8,806 nucleotides of DNA, from NCBI GenBank assembly GCA_002336975.1, contig DDFA01000080.1, positions 13,282 through 22,087 of the forward strand. The letters are read 5' to 3'. Positions 1 through 8,806 of the stretch are shown here, in pieces (positions within the stretch are counted from its first letter, which is position 1; each line of letters opens with the position of its first letter). This DNA is from Phyllobacteriaceae bacterium UBA1940 (GTDB lineage: Bacteria > Pseudomonadota > Alphaproteobacteria > Rhizobiales > Rhizobiaceae). Made by a program: the position numbers and the translations under genes. The notes under the pieces were generated by a model. The model had not been told where the DNA came from and did not search any database. It saw only the letters and a list, made by a program, of their open reading frames with translations.

Positions 1-350
1 ACGACATCATGGCGCTCGCCATCCGGGTCAACGACTTCCTGTCAGGCCTGTTCCTGGGCGTCGGCATCCAGCTGGTCGACTTCAAGATCGAATGCGGCCG
101 GCTGTTCGAAGGCGACATGATGCGCATTGTCGTCGCCGATGAAATCTCGCCCGATTCGTGCCGCCTGTGGGACGTGGCGACCCAGGACAAGCTCGACAAG
201 GACCGGTTCCGCCGCGACATGGGCGGTCTGGTCGAAGCCTATCAGGAAGTGGCGCGCCGCCTCGGCATCATGAACGAGAACGAGCCGCCTCGCCCCTCCG
301 GCCCGGTGCTGGTGGCGTCCAACGAAGAGCCGAAAGGCACAAAACACTGA
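1..350 (+). CDS. purC: SAICAR synthetase (phosphoribosylaminoimidazole-succinocarboxamide synthase), C-terminal part
   Basis: PurC joins CAIR and aspartate, using ATP, to make SAICAR in cytosolic de novo purine synthesis. Only the C-terminal part is present: the reading frame is open from the window edge (first whole codon at 3) to a TGA at 348-350. The visible protein contains the family signature LVDFKIECG and, further on, [13 protein letters not shown], both characteristic of the nucleotide- and substrate-binding half of SAICAR synthetase. The methionine at 9 is internal ([11 protein letters not shown]), so the true start lies upstream of the window. The stop codon overlaps the next start (TGATG), which suggests translational coupling to the exported protein downstream. 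In related rhizobia purS usually follows purC directly; here two other genes intervene. The identification is firm. Confidence 0.95.
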   Translation, partial: DIMALAIRVNDFLSGLFLGVGIQLVDFKIECGRLFEGDMMRIVVADEISPDSCRLWDVATQDKLDKDRFRRDMGGLVEAYQEVARRLGIMNENEPPRPSGPVLVASNEEPKGTKH

Positions 351-895
351 TGTCGGCGCGCCGCTTCCGGTTTCCCCTCGCGGTCATCGGAACGGCCGCT
401 GCGACGCTGGCGGTCGCCGGTGAACGGCACTACGGGGAAAAGGGCAGCAAGGTCGACATCACCTACGACAGCGACCAATGGGAAGCGTCGGAAGTGGTCG
501 GCAACCCATATTTCACCTGCATGGCGGAAGATTGCTCGACTGCGACCTGCATGGTTGTCGCGGCGGTGAGCCCGGAATTCGCCGAATGGCCCCGGAACTT
601 TGACAAGGCCTCGCTCGACGCGCTGACCCGCGTCTTCCTGAACGAACAGAAATCCGGGCACGCGGACGCCGAAGTGGTTCAGCCGACGACGCTGGCGATG
701 CTTGGCGGCCGCGAAACGCTGGTCACCATCATCGCCACAAAATCGGGCGGCGCCCGTTGGCTGTCGCCGAGATATTTCTTCCAGGACGCCAGCGGACCCC
801 GTCTTGTCATCTGCGAGGGCGATGACGGTTCGGTGTCCGCGTCGAGGGAGCGGATGGATGCGCTCGTCGGCGCGATCAAGTTCAAACCGCAGTGA
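350..895 (+). CDS. Exported four-cysteine protein, paralog of the next gene (hypothetical)
   Basis: I do not recognise a named family for this 181-residue protein. The start at 350 is chosen because it overlaps the purC stop (TGATG), has an AAAGG 12 bases upstream, and gives a classic signal peptide: an arginine-rich n-region (RRFRF), a hydrophobic core at residues 9-22 and a possible AVA|G cleavage site near residue 23. There is no lipobox and no good twin-arginine motif, so Sec export to the periplasm is inferred. The mature part has four cysteines (57, 62, 67 and 155), which could form two disulfides. Residues 57-67 follow C-x4-C-x4-C, and an LGGRETLV motif sits at 118-125. These features recur at nearly the same residue numbers in the following gene, so the pair arose by tandem duplication. 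Function is unknown; linkage to purC suggests co-transcription rather than a role in purine chemistry. Confidence 0.85.
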   Translation: MSARRFRFPLAVIGTAAATLAVAGERHYGEKGSKVDITYDSDQWEASEVVGNPYFTCMAEDCSTATCMVVAAVSPEFAEWPRNFDKASLDALTRVFLNEQKSGHADAEVVQPTTLAMLGGRETLVTIIATKSGGARWLSPRYFFQDASGPRLVICEGDDGSVSASRERMDALVGAIKFKPQ

Positions 896-914
896 CGCCA
901 GTCTCGCCCTGGCG
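896..914 (+). other. Small GC-rich hairpin between the two exported paralogs
   Basis: Immediately after the stop codon, CGCCAG (896-901) pairs perfectly with CTGGCG (909-914) around a 7-base loop. No run of T follows (the next bases are GATTTGAG), so it is not a convincing intrinsic terminator. It could be a weak attenuator or an mRNA-stabilising or processing element in the 48-base gap, or chance in GC-rich DNA. Confidence 0.35.
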
Positions 915-943
915 GATTTGAGAGACAGCGAAAGGCGTCGGAC

Positions 944-1486
944 ATGAAGCCGCATCTGCACGCAGCTCTTCTTTCATGTTTGTTGGCGCTCACGGCCTGT
1001 AACAAGAAGGCCGAACCGGCGGTTTTTCGCGACAAGGACGAAGGCGTGGAAGTCACCTATGACACGTCGGCGTGGGAGACCACCGAAGCGTTCGGCGTCA
1101 CCGCGCTTTTCTGCGTCGGCGACGATTGTCCCGGCCTGATGTGCCGCATCTACGGCGAACTCGACGGTTTCAACTGGCCTGCGTCGACCGACAAGGCTGC
1201 GCTTCAATCGATCGATGCTTTCCTTCTGGATCAGGAAAAGTCCGCCGGCGGAAAGACGGCCGTGACGACCGAGCCCACAAACGTCCAGACGCTGGGCGGT
1301 CGCGAAACGCTGGTCAATGTCATGAAACGGGAATTGATCGACAACGAACCTACGACGGTCGCCTATTTTTTCCGTGAAGGCGACCGCGTCGGCCTGGTGA
1401 AATGCGACGGCCGCGGCAAATCGGTGGCGGCCGCTCGCGCCAAAATGGACTCGCTCGCAGCCGGCACAAGGTTTATTGGCGGCTGA
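944..1486 (+). CDS. Four-cysteine lipoprotein, paralog of the preceding gene (hypothetical)
   Basis: This 180-residue protein has a short hydrophobic signal ending in the lipobox LTAC, giving lipidated Cys19. The following Asn is not the inner-membrane retention signal Asp, so outer-membrane anchoring is likely. The mature domain repeats the layout of the upstream gene: a TYD-x3-W motif near 38-44, cysteines at 57, 62 and 67 (identical numbering), WP at 78-79, LGGRETLV at 117-124, YFF at 141-143 and a C-terminal cysteine at 154. By eye, identity to the neighbour is about 30 percent, and a 16-base DNA identity survives (710-725 and 1301-1316). The start has AAGG 8 bases upstream. It lies 17 bases before purS and is probably in the same transcript. 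No function can be assigned; the shared cysteine pattern suggests a disulfide-stabilised periplasmic domain. Confidence 0.87.
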   Translation: MKPHLHAALLSCLLALTACNKKAEPAVFRDKDEGVEVTYDTSAWETTEAFGVTALFCVGDDCPGLMCRIYGELDGFNWPASTDKAALQSIDAFLLDQEKSAGGKTAVTTEPTNVQTLGGRETLVNVMKRELIDNEPTTVAYFFREGDRVGLVKCDGRGKSVAAARAKMDSLAAGTRFIGG

Positions 1487-1503
1487 AGCCAAAGGAATCG
1501 CCT

Positions 1504-1743
1504 ATGAAAGCCCGCATCACCGTCACCCTCAAGAACGGCGTTCTCGACCCGCAAGGCAAGGCGATCGAGGGCGCGCTCGCCACGCTCGGCTTTGGCGGCG
1601 TCGGGCATGTGCGGCAGGGCAAGGTCTTTGACATCGAGATCGACGCCAAGGACAGGAAGACGGCCGAAGCCGAACTCAAGTCGATGTGCGAGCAGTTGCT
1701 GGCCAATACGGTGATCGAAAACTACAATGTCGCCATAACCTGA
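1504..1743 (+). CDS. purS: Phosphoribosylformylglycinamidine synthase, PurS subunit
   Basis: PurS is the small bridging subunit of the three-part FGAM synthase. It docks the glutaminase PurQ on the synthetase PurL so that ammonia passes between them. The 79-residue product is the usual family length, and its opening (MKARITVTLKNGVLDPQGKAIEGAL), with the later ending VIENYNVAIT, is typical of PurS. The reading frame extends upstream to 1402, but the start at 1504 is preferred: it has AAAGGA at 1491-1496 with 7-base spacing and matches the family N-terminus. It follows the lipoprotein gene by 17 bases and precedes the coiled-coil gene by 10. PurS is normally next to purQ; here an extra small gene separates them. 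Confidence 0.97.
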   Translation: MKARITVTLKNGVLDPQGKAIEGALATLGFGGVGHVRQGKVFDIEIDAKDRKTAEAELKSMCEQLLANTVIENYNVAIT

Positions 1744-1753
1744 GGTTGCAGGA

Positions 1754-2017
1754 ATGGCCGAAGTCACTAACGAGCTAATCTTTGAACTGCTGAAGCCGAT
1801 TCAATCCCGCATGAGCGCGGTTGAGCAGGGTCAACGTGAAACCAAGCAGGAATTGAACGCCATGCGTGGCGTTCTGGTTTCCATGCAAAGTGACCTTCAG
1901 AACATCTACGGCATTCTCGGTCGCCACGACAACAGGCTCGACCGCATCGAGCGTCGCCTTGAGCTTCGCGAATTGGCACCCCCCCCACAAGCCTCATACG
2001 AGCCGCCGAAATCATGA
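1754..2017 (+). CDS. Small coiled-coil protein between purS and purQ (hypothetical)
   Basis: This 87-residue protein has a helical, heptad-like stretch at about residues 7-72, rich in Leu, Ile, Glu, Arg and Gln ([28 protein letters not shown]), followed by a proline-rich tail (APPPQ). There is no signal peptide or membrane segment, so it should be cytosolic and oligomeric. Similar short NELI...NIYGIL...[10 protein letters not shown] proteins occur in many rhizobia at varied loci, from memory, without an assigned function. The start has AGGA 3 bases upstream, which is close. The stop overlaps the purQ start as ATGA (2014-2017), implying translational coupling. An eight-C run at 1979-1986 lies in its 3' end. 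It may be a structural or regulatory passenger of the operon; no function is claimed. Confidence 0.85.
   Translation: MAEVTNELIFELLKPIQSRMSAVEQGQRETKQELNAMRGVLVSMQSDLQNIYGILGRHDNRLDRIERRLELRELAPPPQASYEPPKS
1979..1986 (+). repeat. C8 homopolymer tract at the end of the coiled-coil gene
   Basis: Eight consecutive C bases encode part of the APPPQ tail. The tract is a possible slippage site. A -1 shift (or one inserted C) opens a frame through T-S-L-I-R-A-A-E-I directly into the purQ ATG at 2014 with no stop. Losing one C instead enters a frame open to 2606. Whether slippage occurs is unknown, and homopolymer sequencing error is also possible. Confidence 0.6.
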
Positions 2018-2682
2018 AATCCGCAGTCGTCCAGCTTCCCGGTCTCAATCGCGACCGCGACATGATCGCGGCGCTGACCAAGATTTCGGGCCATGCGCCG
2101 GTCACCGTGTGGCAGACCGACACCGACATTCCCGACGTCGATCTGATCGCCATCCCCGGCGGCTTTTCCTACGGCGACTACCTGCGCTGCGGCGCGATCG
2201 CCGCCCGCATGCCGGTGATGCGCGCCGTCGCCGAAAAGGCGGCCAGGGGCGTGATGGTGATCGGCGTTTGCAATGGTTTCCAGATCCTGCTCGAAGCCGG
2301 CCTATTGCCGGGCGCGCTGATGCGCAACGCCTCGCTGAAATTTGTCTGTCGCGAAGTCAGGCTCGAGATCGCCAACGCCAACACCGCGTTCACCCGCAAC
2401 TATGCCCAGGGCCAGATCATCCGCTGCCCGGTCGCCCATCACGACGGCAACTATTTCGCCGACCCCGAGACGCTGCGCCGTCTCGAAGGCAGTGGCCAGG
2501 TCGCATTCCGCTATGCCGGGGGAACCAACCCCAATGGCTCTGTCAACGACATCGCCGGCATCGTCAACGCGCCCGGCAATGTGCTGGGGCTGATGCCGCA
2601 TCCTGAAAACCTGATCGAGACGGCGCATGGCGGCGACGACGGCCGCGCCTTGTTTGAGGGCCTGCTGGGGATCGCGGCATGA
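2014..2682 (+). CDS. purQ: Phosphoribosylformylglycinamidine synthase, PurQ glutaminase subunit
   Basis: PurQ hydrolyses glutamine and supplies ammonia to PurL for converting FGAR to FGAM, the fourth step of purine synthesis. The 222-residue protein is a class I glutamine amidotransferase of normal length. The nucleophile is Cys86 in GVCNGFQ, and the partners His196 and Glu198 are in PHPE, so the catalytic triad is complete. The oxyanion-region motif [11 protein letters not shown] is at 48-58. The start overlaps the coiled-coil stop (ATGA at 2014-2017), and its own stop overlaps the next start (ATGA at 2679-2682), so translation is probably coupled through all three genes. No anomaly is seen in the enzyme itself. 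Confidence 0.98.
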   Translation: MKSAVVQLPGLNRDRDMIAALTKISGHAPVTVWQTDTDIPDVDLIAIPGGFSYGDYLRCGAIAARMPVMRAVAEKAARGVMVIGVCNGFQILLEAGLLPGALMRNASLKFVCREVRLEIANANTAFTRNYAQGQIIRCPVAHHDGNYFADPETLRRLEGSGQVAFRYAGGTNPNGSVNDIAGIVNAPGNVLGLMPHPENLIETAHGGDDGRALFEGLLGIAA

Positions 2683-3083
2683 GGCGGGTTGCCTGCGCCA
2701 TCGCCCTGGCGGGCCTCGCCCTTGCCGGGTGCCAGTCCAAGCCGGCCAATGTGATCCACGTGCCGCCGGGCAAGAGCGCGTCGCTGCGCGTCATGGAACA
2801 GGTCGCCACCGCCGCCCACAAATGCTGGGTCGCCTCGGGCGACAAGGCGTTCAAGCCCTATCGCATGTCCAACGAACTGAATTCGTTCTCCGGCCAGCCG
2901 CGCTTCCTGCTGGTGCCCGCCGGCAATGTCGGCGGCCGTCCGCTGCTGGTGGTCCAGGCCCGCGGCCGTTCCTCGCAGGTCGAAGCCTTCGGGCCGCTGC
3001 TCGACGGCGCCCAGGGCGCGCGCATTCGCGCCGACATCGACCGCTGGTCGCGCGGCGACGGCGGTTGCGCAAGCGTCGCATGA
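2679..3083 (+). CDS. Small lipoprotein between purQ and purL (hypothetical)
   Basis: This 134-residue protein starts within the purQ stop (ATGA). It has a basic n-region (MRR), a hydrophobic stretch and the lipobox LAGC with lipidated Cys18. Gln at +2 suggests outer-membrane rather than inner-membrane retention. The mature part has two cysteines, at 49 (HKCW) and 130 (GGCAS), which could form one disulfide, and a central LLVVQARG strand. It does not share the C-x4-C-x4-C spacing or the LGGRETLV motif of the two exported proteins upstream, so it is not obviously their relative. I recall comparable short lipoproteins beside purL in other rhizobia, but no function. Tight coupling to purQ implies co-expression with FGAM synthase. 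Confidence 0.85.
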   Translation: MRRVACAIALAGLALAGCQSKPANVIHVPPGKSASLRVMEQVATAAHKCWVASGDKAFKPYRMSNELNSFSGQPRFLLVPAGNVGGRPLLVVQARGRSSQVEAFGPLLDGAQGARIRADIDRWSRGDGGCASVA

Positions 3084-3141
3084 CCGCTCGCCTTGTCCGC
3101 TCCATTTGACTTTCTTCTCGTCAGGGATCCTGCCACCCGAC

Positions 3142-5373
<2,232 letters not shown>

Positions 5374-5385
5374 TCGGAGACCAAC

Positions 5386-5619
5386 ATGGCAATGGACGCG
5401 CGCGACATCGAGAGGCTGATCAAGGAAGGCATTCCCGGCGCGCAGGTGACGATCCGCGATCTCGCCGGCGATGGCGACCACTATGCGGCGGAAGTCGTGG
5501 CGGAAGCGTTTCGCGGCAAGAGCCGGGTCCAGCAGCACCAGATGGTCTATCAGGCGCTCAAGGGCAATATGGGCGGCGTATTGCACGCGCTGGCCCTGCA
5601 GACCAGCGCGCCCGACTGA
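5386..5619 (+). CDS. bolA: BolA family protein, histidine-loop type
   Basis: BolA proteins pair with monothiol glutaredoxins to hold a [2Fe-2S] cluster and act in iron-sulfur trafficking or iron sensing. The 77-residue product has the family core FRGKSRVQQHQMVYQALKG (42-60), then LHALALQT. By alignment from memory with human BOLA2, the two cluster ligands would be His32 in the loop GDGDHY and His67 in LHAL, making it the His-loop rather than the Cys-loop form. The start at 5386 is favoured by GGAGA at 5376-5380 with 5-base spacing; an ATG six bases later is an alternative. It lies 12 bases after purL and is probably in the same operon. In many Rhizobiales a grx4/grxD glutaredoxin gene follows, but here the next gene is a convergent nnr. 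Confidence 0.93.
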   Translation: MAMDARDIERLIKEGIPGAQVTIRDLAGDGDHYAAEVVAEAFRGKSRVQQHQMVYQALKGNMGGVLHALALQTSAPD

Positions 5620-5643
5620 GCCTTATCCCGCCTGGTCGGAGGG

Positions 5644-7816
<2,173 letters not shown>

Positions 7817-7856
7817 CTCCAATCACAGTTCAACCGTCATCAAGCAGGAAAAAATC

Positions 7857-8806
7857 ATGACGACAGCCAAAGACATCATGAAGCAGATCAAGGACAACGA
7901 CGTGAAGTTCGTTGACCTGCGCTTCACCGACCCCAAGGGCAAGCTTCAGCACGTCACCATGGACATTGCCGAAGTCGAGGAGGACATGTTCGCCGACGGC
8001 GTGATGTTCGACGGCTCCTCCATCGCCGGCTGGAAGGCCATCAACGAGTCCGACATGGTGCTGATGCCCGACACCGAGACGGTGCACATGGACCCGTTCT
8101 TCGCCCAGTCGACCATGGTCATCCTGTGCGACATCCTCGATCCGGTCTCCGGCGAGGCCTACAACCGCGACCCGCGCGGCACCGCCAAGAAGGCGGAAGC
8201 CTACATGAAGTCGGAAGGCATCGGCGACACCATCTATGTCGGCCCGGAAGCCGAGTTCTTCGTGTTCGACGACGTCAAATACAAGGCCGACCCCTACAAT
8301 ACCGGCTTCAAGCTCGATTCGACCGAACTGCCGTCGAACGACGACACTGACTACGAAACCGGCAATCTCGGCCACCGTCCGCGCGTCAAGGGCGGCTATT
8401 TCCCCGTCCCGCCGATCGACTCGCTGCAGGACATGCGCTCCGAAATGCTCACCGTCCTGTCGGAAATGGGCGTCCGCGTCGAAAAGCATCACCACGAGGT
8501 CGCCGCCGCCCAGCACGAACTCGGCATCAAGTTCGACGCGCTGGTGCGCAACGCCGACAAGATGCTGATCTACAAATATGTCGTGCACCAGGTCGCCAAC
8601 GCCTATGGCAAGACCGCAACCTTCATGCCGAAGCCGATTTTTGGCGACAACGGTTCCGGCATGCACGTTCACATGTCGATCTGGAAGAACGGCAAGCCGA
8701 CCTTCGCCGGCAACGAATATGCCGGCCTGTCGGAAAACTGCCTGTTCTTCATCGGCGGCGTCATCAAGCACGCCAAGGCGGTCAACGCCTTCACCAACCC
8801 GCTGAC
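7857..8806 (+). CDS. glnA: Glutamine synthetase type I, N-terminal 316 residues (runs off the window)
   Basis: GlnA makes glutamine from glutamate, ammonia and ATP and is the main ammonium-assimilating enzyme, a cytosolic dodecamer. The reading frame is open from the ATG at 7857 to the window edge, giving 316 residues of an expected 469 or so. Visible motifs are the N-terminal active-site loop FDGSSIAGW (51-59), metal-binding GPEAEFF (129-135, with Glu131 and Glu133), HHHEVAAAQHE (211-221) and the ATP/glutamate region NGSGMHVHMS (265-274). The adenylylation tyrosine near residue 397 would lie beyond the window. AGGAA at 7846-7850 with 6-base spacing supports the start. The 40-base gap after glnB contains no hairpin or promoter I can see, so the genes are probably co-transcribed. 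Confidence 0.98.
   Translation, partial: MTTAKDIMKQIKDNDVKFVDLRFTDPKGKLQHVTMDIAEVEEDMFADGVMFDGSSIAGWKAINESDMVLMPDTETVHMDPFFAQSTMVILCDILDPVSGEAYNRDPRGTAKKAEAYMKSEGIGDTIYVGPEAEFFVFDDVKYKADPYNTGFKLDSTELPSNDDTDYETGNLGHRPRVKGGYFPVPPIDSLQDMRSEMLTVLSEMGVRVEKHHHEVAAAQHELGIKFDALVRNADKMLIYKYVVHQVANAYGKTATFMPKPIFGDNGSGMHVHMSIWKNGKPTFAGNEYAGLSENCLFFIGGVIKHAKAVNAFTNPL

Noticed and set aside
350..380. Twin-arginine signal in the first exported paralog (ARRFRF)
   Set aside because: The positions after RR do not fit the twin-arginine consensus (a hydrophobic residue is required where Arg7 lies); Sec export is more likely.
242..961. A 239-residue minus-strand open frame opposite the first exported paralog
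   Set aside because: The plus-strand gene has a signal peptide, a coupled start and a paralog next door; the antisense frame has none of these.
5620..5643. Possible bidirectional terminator between convergent bolA and nnr
   Set aside because: In the 24-base gap I find no stable stem followed by a T run on either strand.
7830..8771. A 313-residue minus-strand open frame opposite glnA
   Set aside because: GlnA motifs are intact on the plus strand; the antisense product is Val/Asp/His-rich with no recognisable domain.

Overview
The window looks like chromosomal DNA of a GC-rich alphaproteobacterium, most likely from the Rhizobiales (Mesorhizobium/Phyllobacteriaceae-like). The basis is the wording of the PurL, GlnB and GlnA proteins, the purC-purS-purQ-purL-bolA order, and the glnB-glnA pair divergent from a bifunctional nnr gene. 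This is a judgement from recognised proteins, not a database search. I see no mobile element, tRNA, rRNA, CRISPR array or phage gene.

Region 1 (1-5619, all plus strand) is a purine-biosynthesis block. It holds the 3' end of purC, then purS, purQ and purL, which together encode the three-part FGAM synthase, and finally bolA. Four extra small genes are threaded into it. Two tandem paralogous exported proteins (350-895 and 944-1486), with an identical three-cysteine spacing, separate purC from purS. A coiled-coil protein (1754-2017) sits between purS and purQ. A small lipoprotein (2679-3083) sits between purQ and purL. Most junctions are overlapping (TGATG or ATGA) or short, so the block probably works as one translationally coupled operon. 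Three of the four inserted products are predicted to be exported and carry conserved or paired cysteines, which has no obvious link to cytosolic purine synthesis.

Region 2 (5644-7185, minus strand) is nnr, a fused NAD(P)HX epimerase/dehydratase that meets bolA tail to tail. The monothiol glutaredoxin gene that often follows bolA in related bacteria is not here.

Region 3 (7186-8806) is a divergent intergenic stretch of about 290 bases followed by glnB (PII signal protein) and the first two thirds of glnA (glutamine synthetase type I). The intergenic region holds a strong match to a sigma-54 (-24/-12) promoter at 7406-7421. Further upstream are two TGC-N11-GCA dyads exactly 20 bases apart, which are candidate NtrC enhancer sites. 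This would place glnBA under nitrogen control.

The two most interesting items are the tandem four-cysteine exported paralogs inside the pur operon and the paired dyads upstream of glnBA. A C8 tract that would fuse the coiled-coil protein to PurQ after a -1 slip is a more speculative third.
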